Shown: one piece after another, positions 23,451-32,995 of the stretch | Layout of the letters: each line of letters opens with the position of its first letter | Numbering within the stretch: the stretch's first letter is position 1 | Assembly (NCBI GenBank): GCA_963575745.1 | Contig: CAUYUJ010019883.1 | Span: forward strand, 1-64,000 | Source: Prorocentrum cordatum | Lineage: Eukaryota; Sar; Dinophyceae; Prorocentrales; Prorocentraceae | Direction: 5' to 3' | Length of the DNA: 64,000 nucleotides | Translations under genes and position numbers: made by a program | Notes under the pieces: model-generated | Told to the model about the DNA's origin: nothing | Seen by the model: only the letters and a program-made list of their open reading frames with translations | Databases searched by the model: none

Positions 23451-24390
23451 ACGAGGCAACGAAGCAACGAGAAGGCAACGAGGAAGAGGGCGATGATGTG
23501 TTTTTGGGGGGGGAGGCATCGAAGAGGAGGGCGACAAGGAGGGTGGCGGGGAGCATGGGGAGGATCGGGGGGAGGAGGGCGATTGTGAGGGCCGTGGGGG
23601 GCGGCGAGAGGCTGGCGGGATGGAGGGACGAGTCGGGGGAGGAAAGCCAGCGCTTGCGCTGCATGCAATCGGGTCCCGGGCTGGCGGTCGGGTGCACACG
23701 TCAGCTTCAACAAGTTTCGTGCTGTTACCAAGTTTTTCGAGCAGCCTCTAGTGTCGGTGCAAATTGTTTGACGCATGGTGGTATTCCCCAGCTCTTCGTA
23801 ACCGTAATGACTAATAAGGCTTGGCTAACGATGCCTCCTTGAGTGATGCGTCTCCATGCAGACAGGCCTTATCGTGCACAGCGCGCGCACTGCTTTCTAC
23901 GCGTTCACATGCGAGAGAAGGGGGCGAGTGTCACTCAGCGCTTGTGCTGTTTGTGGGGGATGCTCCCCACGGACTCTTTGACAGCTGTGCGTATGTGTTT
24001 TTTTTTCGTTCGGCGCACGCTTTCTGGCTGCATCATTGCAGCGTGTGCTGCGCATCGCCACGCTACCGCACGAGGCCGTGTGCACGCGTTCCGTCAAGCG
24101 CGCAGAGACGAGGTCAGCGCTTGCTTCGAGGGCAGTGCCACGCGCCCCTTCCCTGGGGGAGGCACGCTGCTGCTGGGTGGCATGCAGGGCCACTGGGGCG
24201 ATGGGATATCCCTCTCCTCGGGCATCGTCGCCGTTCGCCAGTACAAGCAGCCGAGGACGCGCGCCGATCCACTGCGAGAGGTGCCGACCGAGGAGGAGTT
24301 CAGCACCGACGTGAAGAAGGCTTGTCTTCTTCAGCCTCCTCGCGTGTCCCTGCTCATGTATCCCTCCAGTCTTGCTGCCGCCTATACTGA
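23451..24390. other. Intergenic, no gene supported
   Basis: A frame of ~190 codons runs from 23843 into the GGA tract at 24391, but it is Arg/Ala-rich without a recognised motif, and overlapping frames are equally open. I do not call it. Confidence 0.35.
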
Positions 24391-24442
24391 GGAGAAGGAG
24401 GAGGAGGACGAGGAGGAGGAGGAAGAGGAGGAATAGGAGGAG

Positions 24443-25110
24443 GAGGACCAGTGCAAACCTAAGACTCATCAGCAGTGTTGGAATACACCCTCCCTCCAAG
24501 CTTTCTCCTCATAGGCCCTACAAGGGTTCATTTCCACTGAGGGAGTTGCCCCGTTGGGGGGACAACCGTGTTAAATTCCTGAAGCGTGCCCAAGACCCAT
24601 TCTCGGGACTTCAACGCCACGAGTTGACCTGATTGTGAGGTCTTGGCGATCGCGAATCGTACCAGAACACAATTCCTGGGACTTCAACACAGCGAATCAA
24701 CGTGACTACTGCGCCCTGACAATCATGACTCGAATTTGCGCGGCGTCAAGGCGAGAGCCACATTATGAAAGGGAACTGCCCTCAATCCGTGAAGTTCTTG
24801 CAAGCTTGTAAAAGGAACGTGCGCAACGCGAAGGCGATAATCACATATTGAAAACGAACCGCGCACAATCCGTGAAACTTTTGCGAAGAATGTGCGCGGC
24901 GCTAAGGCGAGAGCCGCATTTTGAAAACGGCCCGCCCTCAACCCGCGAAGCTCTTGCAACTGTTTACAGTGAGTGTGCGTGGCGCAAAGAGCCACATTTT
25001 GAAGCCTACCCGCCCTTTGTTAAATTTTAAGCTTCAGGGTCATAAATGGTGAGAAGTTTCAGGTGAAACGCCCAGCCTGCCCGTTCGACCGGCCTCGGGA
25101 TGCGACAGGG
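24443..25110. repeat. Dispersed repeat, copy 2
   Basis: Collinear with 4163-4862: GGACCAGTG start after a GGA tract, CCCTCCCTCCAAGCTT, TTCATTTCCACTGA, then tandem units starting near 24738, 24821, 24894 and 24977 (steps 83, 73, 83), then CATAAATGG..GAG and GCGACAGGGA. It is about 667 bp against 700 bp and roughly 70-75% similar by eye. GGA tracts flank it on both sides. Confidence 0.85.
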
Positions 25111-25119
25111 AGGAGTCAT

Positions 25120-25213
25120 TTGTAAGGAAAAGGAATGGAGGAGGAGGAGGAGGAGGAGAAGGAGGAGGAGGAGGAGCAGGAGGAGGAGGAGGAGCAGGAG
25201 GAGGAGGAGGAGC

Positions 25214-25276
<63 letters not shown>

Positions 25277-25285
25277 AAGAAGATA
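25120..25285. repeat. (GGA)n/(GCAGGA)n microsatellite
   Basis: GGA with a pure GCAGGA section at 25215-25275, as in the 7.32-7.41 kb tract. Confidence 0.95.
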
Positions 25286-25956
25286 ATGGCAGACGGCTCA
25301 GCCCCAAGGCTGAACAGTCCCAGGACCTCAGCCCCCCCCCCCCGGCGGGGGCTGGCAGATGGCGCAGAGTGCTCTGCTGGCTGGCGTGCACATTCACGTC
25401 AGCACGTGCATATACAGGCACATAGCCCCCCTCCTCCGCCACGACTACCAGGCGGCGCAAGCTCAGGGACTGGAGGGCCTTGTTCAAACGCCTGGGATGC
25501 TTGCGGTGTTGTCTCGCACCCATGCGAAAGAAGAGGTGCGCCAGAGTGCGGTCCCCAGTTCAGGCTGAACCGTTGCCTTCCTCGGTCCTGCCCACTGGCT
25601 CGCAGAGGAAAGCCAGGCGGCGCGTCGTTTTGCTGAGATGCTTCCAGGTAGCCAGGACAAGGGTCGAAGAAGTGTCCTATCTTGCCTTATCCTCGTCCTG
25701 CTCCTCGTCCTCCTCCTTCTCCTCCTCCTTCTCCTCCTCCTCCTTCTCCTCCTCCTCCTCCTCGGGTCGTTCTGTGTCCTTAGATCTCGCGTATTTCGTG
25801 CCCGCGAGGGCTTGTGCCTCTGGCGCTGCAGGAGAGCCAGCAGCGGCCACTGGGGGGGCACCTCGTCAGCGGTGGTGGGCCCTGGCGTTGGGCGTGCCGG
25901 ATTGGTCCCCGAGTATCCTTGCCGCCGCCACCGGCTTCGGGGCAGAGGCTTGTCGG
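25286..25956. other. Intergenic with a (CTC)n tract at 25688-25765
   Basis: No recognisable gene. The CTC tract is the only structured part. Confidence 0.4.
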
Positions 25957-26132
25957 TTGTAGGGCCACCACGAGGGTGCGAAGTGGGTCGCGCTTCGCGC
26001 CTCGCGGCCCGGGCGATCTCAGACAGAGCGAGGAGCGAGTGCCTCATCCTGTTGCGGAGGCGGGCGGCGCGAAAGCGCGAAGATAGTCGCGCTTCGCGGA
26101 GCGCGAAGCGCGAAGATAGTTGCCCCCTTGGT
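25957..26132. repeat. GCGAAG-rich hairpin repeat, copy 2
   Basis: Starts TAGGGCCACCACGAGGGTGC, contains GGTCGCGCTTCGCG and a second inverted set (GCGAAGATAGTCGCGCTTCG, then CGGAGCGCGAAGC), and ends GATAGTTGCCCCC. It is longer than copy 1 at 21345 because of an inserted middle part. Confidence 0.75.
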
Positions 26133-26424
26133 GGGCGTGCGGCGGGCGCCAGCCGTCAGAGGGCAGCTGCCTGCCTGCGCGGCCTCGTCCTGAGGGATCT
26201 GCAGCAACGAATTTGCCTCGATGGCAGGTCGCTGCAACAGCCACGGGAGGCACGCAAAAACTGGTGGAGCGGGCGCAACGTGCACATGTATTGTGAGGTG
26301 GAGCACATCGCTGCCTTCCCTCTTTTTCCCCTTTTCGGCCCTCGTGGGAAATCCTCGTCGCCACCGCTGGATTCGCCTCGATATCTTAAACAGAACGCGC
26401 CCCGGGAGAGGTCCGCGGAGTAAC
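26133..26424. other. Intergenic, no gene seen
   Basis: Nothing recognisable. Confidence 0.3.
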
Positions 26425-26520
26425 GTGACTGGTATCTCCCAGCCAACTCGTTGTTGGGTCTTCGTTTTGAAGAGACAGCGCCCCGCGTCCTCACCTCACC
26501 TCACCTTCCTCGTCCTCCCC
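26425..26520. repeat. Dispersed repeat with GTTTTGAAGAGACAGCGCCC core, copy 1
   Basis: Shares CTCCCAGCCAA-CT..GTTGGGTCTTCG, then TTTGAAGAGACAGCGCCCCG and a pyrimidine-rich tail, with 62955-63020. A shorter relative lies at 57527-57572. Confidence 0.75.
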
Positions 26521-27009
26521 TCCATGACACCTTTGCCCCCCCCCCGTCGGACTCCAATCCGGCCGGACCGGGCTCCTGGGGGAGGGGTTCGGGGAGGGGG
26601 GAGCATCTCACACGCCGTGACCCCAAAGGGTCGGCGGATTTATATTATTAGGTCTCCACAATTAAGACGACTGTGACTGCTACTTCTTTTGCTACTACTG
26701 CTTTGCTATTCCAATCGCTACTACTATTGCTACCGCCGCTGCTCCTTCTACTAGTGCGTGCTACCATCATGTTTACGCACACGTACAGTATTGTTTCTCC
26801 TGGCGTAGTTGGTGATTCGTAGAAACAGAGCCACTAACAACTGACTCTACCACGCCTGTTACTCTCGCTACTCTTCATTATGTGGTCTTCGCTATTGAAG
26901 CTAAAACGATTCAAGCTTTCTTTACGTACACTGCCATTTCGCTCAGTCACTCTCAGGAGGTGAGCCGCGTACCACTTCGGTGGTTGCACGTTGTAGTGGC
27001 AGCTCGATC
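26521..27009. other. Region upstream of the CN-hydrolase gene
   Basis: Contains a degenerate CTACTG/GCTACT trinucleotide patch (26660-26760). I see no DinoSL relic, TATA box or upstream exon with confidence. In a dinoflagellate a 5' UTR receives its spliced leader by trans-splicing at an AG; TCTCAGGAGG near 26951-26960 would fit but this is inference. Confidence 0.35.
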
Positions 27010-27634
27010 ATGTCGCTGTCATCCTCGCTGTTGTCGCAGCATGTCGCTGGAGAAGTGGATGTGACAGGTCTTGGCCACAGGCGTTTTGGGCTCGTGACTA
27101 TGGTTGCGGCCAGTATTTCTGTATGCGCCGTGCTAGCCTTTGCTTCAAGAGGTGGTGAGACTTTTGTGCATCTGTTTCCTGTCGCCGAGGTCGCGGCGGC
27201 AGGGCAAGTGACGCCGAAGTACACGCATGTGCAGCTATTAGGATTCAACCTCTTCACGGTCCCTGGCACCTCTGCTGATGGTTGCTTCGGCAACGATGCC
27301 ACAATGGAGCGCTCGTGCTATCTGGGAAGCGAAGAGGCCGGCGAGGACGTCAAAAGGCGGGCCGACATTATGATTGAGGCCATCAATAATGCTTTCGATT
27401 CGGAGCATCTGGACCGAAGCCCGACCACGCTCAAAGTCTTCACTGCGCCCGAATTCTATTGGCGGGGCCCCCATGGGGCTTACCGTCTCGACGATCCTGG
27501 CACGGTCCAAGTTTTCGACAAGATCGGGCAGGTTGTGCACACAACCTTGAGCGACCCAAAATTCAATGATTGGCTCTTCATTCAAGTAGCTTGCGCCATT
27601 CCTCCAGCTCCCAGAGGAGAAACGAAGTCCGTGG
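27010..27634 (+). CDS. CN-hydrolase (nitrilase superfamily) protein, exon 1
   Basis: First ATG at 27010. The N-terminus has a hydrophobic segment at about residues 26-46 (FGLVTMVAASISVCAVLAF), preceded by HRR, so a signal anchor or signal peptide is likely. The conserved strand-loop FTAPEFYWRG at about residues 144-153 carries the glutamate (E148) expected to be the catalytic general base of the E-K-C triad. DPKFNDWLFIQ is the usual tryptophan-containing strand that follows. The exon probably ends at 27634 with donor G/GTGAGG (phase 1); other donors at 27586 and 27627 cannot be excluded. The family hydrolyses C-N bonds of nitriles, amides or carbamoyl groups; the substrate cannot be read from sequence. 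Confidence 0.8.
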
Positions 27635-27689
27635 GTGAGGCCTTATGCCTCTTGGGAACCGTTTGAGGGGTTTATTGAATCGCTTCGCT

Positions 27690-28740
27690 CATTCTGAGGG
27701 CCTCCTGAGTGCTCTTGGGGGCCTCTTAGGGCCTCTTAGCGGCCTCTTGGGGCTTCCTGGAGGCCTCTCAGGACCGAGGGCTCGAAATGTTGTTTCGTGC
27801 TCCCCCTCTGGAGCCGCTCTTGGGGCGCTCTAGGGGCCCTCTTGGGCCGTCTTGGAGGCCTCTTGGGCCGTCTTGGGGCCCTCTTGGGCCGTCTTGGGGC
27901 CCTCTTGGGGCCTCTTGGGCCCTCTTGGGGCGATCTTGGGGGCCTCTTGGGCCGTCTTGGGGCGTCGGGAAGCCGAAAAGGTGGAAACACCAAAATCTAT
28001 CCAAAACCTGAGGAAAAGCAATGATTTTTGCATCTTGGGGCCCTCTTGAGAGTGCTCTTGGAGGCCTCTTGGGGCGTCTGGGGGCCATCTTGGGCGTCTT
28101 GGAGCGATCTTGTGGCATCTTCGAGCCCTCTTGTATCATCTTGGGGGCCTCTCGGAGATCTCTTGACCCTTCTTGGGGCTCTCTGGAGGGTCTCGAGGGC
28201 GGTGCCCAGACGGAAAACCATCTCTGATCCGACCCTGCCGGGGTACTTTTCCTCCGGGGACCCCCAGGGGCCGCCCCCCTCCGCGTGCGAAATAGAAATA
28301 CGGTAAAGCAGTTACCCGAGATCTTAGCACGCCTCTGGCCCGTTGGGCCGGCGAATTTGGGCATGTTTGGGGCCTTTGGGGGGCCTCTTGGGGTCTGTTG
28401 GGCGTCAGCTGGCGCTCTCAGGGGTCATCGTGGGGCGGAGGGACCAGAATGGAAGTTCGAGTTCTCCTTCTTGAGGCTCTTTGGGGGCCGTCTTGGGCGT
28501 GTCTGGGGCTGTTCTGGGGCTCTCGGGCCGTCTTGGGGCCCTCTTTTGGACCTCTTGGGCCGTTGTGGAGCGATTTTTTGGGCCTCAGCCGTGTTGGAAG
28601 CTGTTGACACTGTCCTCCGGAATTGGCACGATTTTGATTTTTTGAAGACCTATCGGGGGGATTCTTGGAGCTCTCTGGGGACGTCTTGGATGCTTCTTGG
28701 GCCGTCTTGAGGCCATCTCGGTTGTTTTTGAGGCCTCCGT
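27690..28740 (-). repeat. 10-11-bp periodic array (TCTTGGGGCC orientation), intronic
   Basis: At 27830-27965 the units read TCTTGGGCCG, TCTTGGAGGCC, TCTTGGGCCG, TCTTGGGGCCC and so on, switching between 10 and 11 bp. Non-periodic A-rich spacers interrupt it at about 27965-28025 and 28200-28330. At 27783 the module AAATGTTGTTTCGTG with TCCCCCTCTGGAGCC matches one at 61133. Orientation is opposite to the arrays at 9.9, 16.7, 30.6 and 54.4 kb. Confidence 0.85.
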
Positions 28741-28812
28741 GGTGTGTCGGAGCCCAGCTTCAGCAAGCTTAGATGCAATCTTAAGCATCGTGGATGCCAC
28801 GGAGTGTAGAAT

Positions 28813-29010
28813 AGGGGAACAATAAGTGACATAAACATAAAAACTCGGAGGTCCGCGCGGATTTCTCGGATCGGCGCTGGACCCCCCTCCCTGGCGCGCT
28901 CCGCGCGCCAGGGGCGGCGCCAGAGGCGCCGCCGGGGGAACCCCAGCGCCGATTCGAGAAATCCGCTCGGAACTCCGCGTTTTAATGTTTATGCCACTTT
29001 TTGTTCCCCT
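28813..29010. mobile_element. Foldback MITE-like element, copy D (best preserved), in intron
   Basis: The ~66-bp terminal inverted repeats are nearly perfect: AGGGGAACAA, GTGACATAAACAT, AACTCGGAGGTCCGCGCGG and ATCGGCGCTGG on the left have inverted partners on the right ending in TTGTTCCCCT. Internal palindromes TGGCGCGCTCCGCGCGCCA and GGCGGCGCC/GGCGCCGCC sit in the loop. TAGAAT lies immediately 5' (28807-28812), and again 1 bp beyond the 3' end (29012-29017), a candidate 6-bp target duplication. No coding capacity. It lies wholly inside the predicted intron. Confidence 0.88.
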
Positions 29011-29135
29011 ATAGAATTGGAGACTGAGAAACTTAGGCCCCCCTCCTTAATGGGATTTCAGACCCCAGGAGAGGGGGAAAGGGGGAGGGGGGCAGCCATT
29101 CATCCAACACGCCATTGCACCATTGGCAAGCGGAG

Positions 29136-30124
29136 GTCGGCGGATTACCGGCACGGTGGTCGCCGCAATGCCAGCAGATCCGAGATTTGTGCACATGTCG
29201 AATTTACCTTTCCAGAACATCAGTTACTACAATTTCGGTAACATCCATGTTGGAGGGAGCAAGCGTCACATGTTGGTGTTCAAGCATTTTATCAGCAGCA
29301 TCGATTTCCTCCAGCCAAACCCAGAGGCCTTGCAGAATGATCTTGCTCTGCCTCCTCCGGGCAGCCGCGCATTCTGCAAGTTGCACCCAGACTCGAATGG
29401 CTGCTTCTACGAAATTCCACCGGTAGAATTGCTGGAAAAGTTTGGTCAGAAAAACACTGAGATTCTGGAGGACGGCATTTTTGAGGTCGGAGGTGTCAGG
29501 ATTGGTGCTGAGATTTGTCTCGATCACGCCAAGGGTGAATTGTGTGATGCGCTGGGCCCTGACGGGACCGTGGACTTGCAGCTTGTGGTTTCTGCTGGCA
29601 TGAGCATCGCCGCAGGTCCAGTTTGCACGAAAGCGGGGTCACCGGTCTTCCTTTCCGACGGCTTCGCGCACACAGAGTTGAGCTTGAACGGCTTCGGTGG
29701 CGGCCGGAATTCCATGACGGTGCCGGGTGGCAGCAAGTGCTACAATGTGGGCATCATCTACGGTGCAGATGCGATCGTAGGGCTGCAGCAGTGGATCGCG
29801 GATGCGATCGATGCCTTGACGGGGACGGGTTTCGGCACTCGCTTTGCCGGAGCGGGCACACTGCCGGGCGGCAGCGCTGCTTTTGGGAAGACCGGTATCC
29901 GTTTCAGACAGATCAGCGCACTTGGTCCAGACTGGCTGCAAAAACTTACAGGCTTCTACAACACTGCTAGCTACCACCTCGCTTCGAAGGTCGACAGAAA
30001 GTTGGAAGATGAATTGAAAACATATCTCCGCAGGGGGCATCTGAACCTTACCGAGAGTATAGAACCAGCTTTGATCTCCCCCACCATCGACATGTATGGC
30101 CCGTTGCCCATCTGGAAATCGTGA
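29136..30124 (+). CDS. CN-hydrolase (nitrilase superfamily) protein, exon 2
   Basis: Continues the protein to the TGA at 30122-30124; the joined product would be about 520-540 residues. NISYYNFGNIHVGG is the strand preceding the catalytic lysine, which I place in VFKHFISSIDFL (codon 29282-29284). The nucleophile cysteine lies in the elbow GAEICLDHAKGELCDAL (codon 29516-29518). The distance from Lys to Cys (78 residues) is longer than in compact nitrilases because of an insert with FCKLHPDSNGCFYEI. Downstream, VDLQLVVSAGMSI and SPVFLSDGFAH are the usual strands of the alpha-beta-beta-alpha fold. All three triad residues are present and the frame is intact, so the gene is probably functional. 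The N-terminal hydrophobic segment suggests a secreted or membrane-anchored enzyme. Confidence 0.85.
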
Positions 30125-30555
30125 ATCAGCTAGCACGTGGTACTTTCTGGACGTGGTGAGTTGAGGTCAATATGTTACTAAGCTAGAGACACAGGGTATC
30201 GATTCACACAATTTGCACACCATTGTATCGAGTCACGGACACGATTGGTTCTCCAACCTCTTTCTCCTCACGCCGCGCCTTAGTGCAGACACCGACCTTA
30301 GCGTTGCCAGGGTCTGTGACGCATTTTATTTTACGCATCATGATGTGCGATTAGTTGCAACCCTTGGCATCGACGAGTTCCTTGAAGGGCGGATCCGTGC
30401 ACAGTGCCGCCGCCACCCTGCTGTACAGGCTGCTTTCAACCGAGGACTCTGACGAGGTTCGCCCCCGCACATTTTGTATTTTTCCTGATGCAGCGCCACA
30501 CCGTACTGAGGTGGTGGTGCGCCCCCGAGGCGTCTGAGCATCGTCTGGGCATGGG
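30125..30555. other. Region 3' of the CN-hydrolase gene
   Basis: Presumed 3' UTR and flank. No polyadenylation hexamer stands out. Nothing else recognised. Confidence 0.35.
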
Positions 30556-30559
30556 GAAG

Positions 30560-31180
30560 TGCCGTGGGAAACAAAACAGGAGGTCCGAAAAGCTTTCCAA
30601 GAGACCCCACAGCAGCCCCCAACAGGCCCTCCACGAGAGCCCCCAGAAGCAAAAACCATTGATTTCCGAATGGTGCTTGAAGGGTTGTCCCGTTCTCGCC
30701 CTTTCGGCTTTCCGAAGCTCCAATGGCGGCCCGAGAAGTCTCCCAGATCGCTCCAAGACGGCCCAAGAGGCCCCCAGGAGGCGCCAAACCTGCCCAAGAG
30801 AACGCCAAGACAGCCCAAGAGGCCCAAGACGGCTGTAGATGCCACCAGACGATTCCAAGAGGGGGCCCAGAACGAACACAGGAACATACATTTCCAGGTT
30901 TCCGCTCCAAGATGGCCTCCAGAGCCTCCCAGAGCCCCGCTAGGCGCGCCCGAGAAGCCCCAACTAGTTCCCTATAAGTTTCCAAGGGGAGAACCCGAGC
31001 TAACATGTCGAGTCCCTCCGCCCCAAAATGTCACTCGAGGCCTTCAACAGGCTCCCACGAGACCCCTAGGAGGCCCATGAGAGGCCCCCCAATGGCCCGC
31101 AGGGCTTCAGAACTGCTGCCAAGAGGCCCCCGAGAAGACCTTCGGGCCCTGCTCCCAAAACGGGCCCCTCCGATCCCCGA
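30560..31180 (+). repeat. 10-11-bp periodic array (AAGAGGCCCC orientation)
   Basis: Units such as CCAAGAGACCCC, CAAGACGGCCC and AAGAGGCCCCC with spacers at about 30645-30720 and 30850-30905. At 30995-31045 the module CGAGCTAACATGTCGAG with CCTCCGCCCCAAAATG matches those at 54790 and 54920. Confidence 0.8.
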
Positions 31181-31453
31181 TCATGATGCCCAACACCTGG
31201 CCGAGAAACCCCGGGAAGCACGGATGACCCACCCAGGAGGCGCAGGAGACCTCACACAGCTTTTGGAGGCATGCAAGTCGAAGTTTTGAATTCATAGTCC
31301 CAGAGGGCCCCATTCGCATCCCTAGACGGCCGAAGACTCACCAGGGTCGCGGGAGAAGCCACGAAGACACTTCCGCCTCGAGCCCAAGCAACTCTCCCAG
31401 GGGGTGGTTTTTGGACCGTCTCTCCGATTCTAAAGACTTCGCGTAACCCGACC
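31181..31453. other. Intergenic, no gene seen
   Basis: Nothing recognisable. Confidence 0.3.
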
Positions 31454-31507
31454 AGCCCATCCAGAAACGATGCCCAGGCGAGTTGCCCTGATCAGGCATC
31501 TGGGGGA
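31454..31507 (+). repeat. Dispersed segment GCCCATCCAGAAACGA, copy 1
   Basis: GCCCATCCAGAAACGATGCC, then AGGCGAGTTG and TGATCAGG, match 59803-59845. Both copies are followed within ~60-100 bp by a GGA tract (31559-31625 here). Confidence 0.7.
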
Positions 31508-32079
31508 GCACGCAGTGGAAAAAGGCTGGGGGACCGTCATACCCCAAATGGGGGAGGATAGAGGAGGAACCAGAGGAGGAAGAGGAGGAGAAGGAGGAGG
31601 AGGGAGAAGGGAGGAGGGAGGAATAGGATGCGGTTGCGGACGATTGAGGCAGCAGGTTCCGAGAAACACGAGGCAACTAGGGACTACAGCCCAGGCATGG
31701 AAGCGCACGGGGCCCCTTCAGGTGGCGAAGGAAAACGAGAAGGTGTAAACGATTGATAATTTGGTAATGAGCAGCTCACCTAGAAACCATAAGAAAACGT
31801 ATGGCGAGATCCCCAGACCATGACCTTGAGCGGTCTCAGGGTCAGGAGGTCGAAATCGGGGAAAGCGGCTGCTGGTTCATCTACATCTCCTTTTCGACCG
31901 TCCTCTCGAGAAGGTCCACGAACGCGTGGAAATCCATATCGCCCTGCTCCGAGATCGAACGGATGCCGACCTCAGGGACACAGAGCCTTCACCCCATGCC
32001 GATCGGAAACGGTTCGCCAAGTTCTTGAAGCCCCTCGCCGACAGCGATATGGCGGCCCCGATGGTCTCTTGAAACATCT
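31508..32079. other. Intergenic with a GGA tract at 31559-31625
   Basis: No gene recognised. Confidence 0.35.
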
Positions 32080-32220
32080 TGGGTGCCGTGGGAGAGCCTT
32101 TGGGGGCATCTTGGGGGTCTTGGGAGCCTCTTGGAAGCATTGGCTGGCCTCTCCGGGGCCTCCTGGCAACCTCTTGGGGCTGTCTTGAGGCACCCTTGAG
32201 AATTTCGAGAGCCATCTTGG
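32080..32220 (-). repeat. Short 10-11-bp array (TCTTGGGGGC orientation)
   Basis: Units GCATCTTGGGGGTCTTGGG, CCTCTTGGAAGC and CCTCTTGGGGC at 10-12-bp steps. Confidence 0.7.
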
Positions 32221-32449
32221 AGGAGATCGATCAAAGGAGGGGTCGTACTAGATACTAGATTACGCACCCCCCAGGAGGCCAGCATGTGGCCAAAACCATA
32301 GTAATATCTATGATTTTGGCCTTCCCGCCGATCACTCCCACCCACCCTCCCAACACATCAATATCGCCCATGCCACAACATTCAACGGTAATTAAACTCT
32401 GGATGAAGAGCTGGTGGGAACCAAAACAGACTCCATGTGCGCAGCGATA

Positions 32450-32635
32450 GGGCGAGGCGCGCCAGGCGCGCCAGGTGCGCCAGGCACCAGTGTGTCCCGA
32501 GCGTGCCAAGCGCGCTTGGTGCGCAAGATGCGCCACGTGCGCCATGTGTGCCGCATGCTCCAGCCGCGCCAGGTGCGCCACATTCGGGGCACGCGCAGAG
32601 TGTGCCAGGTGCGCCTGCGCACGTGGCAGTACACA
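32450..32635. repeat. ~9-bp GCGCCAGGT minirepeat
   Basis: Starts as GCGCCAGGC, GCGCCAGGT, GCGCCAGGC and decays into GTGCGCCA/GTGTGCCA variants for ~180 bp. Confidence 0.8.
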
Positions 32636-32659
32636 TGGGGAAGCATGTCGGCCCCCACC

Positions 32660-32995
32660 AACCTTGTCGAAAACCAGTGCGCAATCGCGGCGGATTGGCC
32701 ATCACAGCGTCTGGTGGGCCTACACATAGCAGTCAATATGCCAGCAACCCCGCCGTCCCAGTCAAAAACCAATGCACAGTGATCGCGGGGTGTCCTCGCA
32801 TGATCCAGAATTTGTCTCGAAGCAAATTTTGTATTGTTTTTGACAGGGATACCAGCCCTGCGCGCAGCAGGCAACATGCGGGCACCCCCGCCGTCCTTGT
32901 CAACAAAAACAATACAAATTGCTCGCGGCCCCCCGATCATGAGCCCCAAAGTGGACTACATTTTTTGACAGGGATGGTTGTGGGGCCTTCATTGG
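32660..32995. repeat. Direct and inverted copies of a GTCAAAAACCA/TTTTTGACAGG module
   Basis: Direct copies near 32664 (TTGTCGAAAACCAGTGCGCA), 32759 (CAGTCAAAAACCAATGCACA) and 32898 (TTGTCAACAAAAACAATAC); inverted copies at 32822-32852 (GTATTGTTTTTGACAGGGA) and 32958-32975. The pair 32822/32898 is a ~24-bp inverted repeat around a 50-bp loop. It looks like a small foldback element with repeated arms; no terminal duplication was found. Confidence 0.75.

Larger units (their letters stand above)
27635..29135 (+). other. Predicted ~1.5-kb intron of the CN-hydrolase gene
   Basis: The two halves of the protein lie in different frames, separated by repeats. Donor GT at 27635 (phase 1) fits acceptor AG at 29134-29135, and also AG at 29176-29177. 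Donor GT at 27627 (phase 2) fits AG at 29129-29130. The first option keeps the strand GTVVAAMP, which resembles the GTVVA strand common in this superfamily after WLF. The intron contains a 10-11-bp array (27690-28740) and MITE copy D (28813-29010). Confidence 0.65.

Noticed and set aside
23843-24436. ~197-codon frame on +
   Set aside because: Ends in a GGA tract and overlaps equally open frames; no recognised motif.
27980-27991. GGTGGAAACACC in the CN-hydrolase intron
   Set aside because: It has the core hairpin but no outer pairs, lies in an A-rich array spacer and is a single 12-bp match outside the 34.9-51.7 kb region; probably chance.
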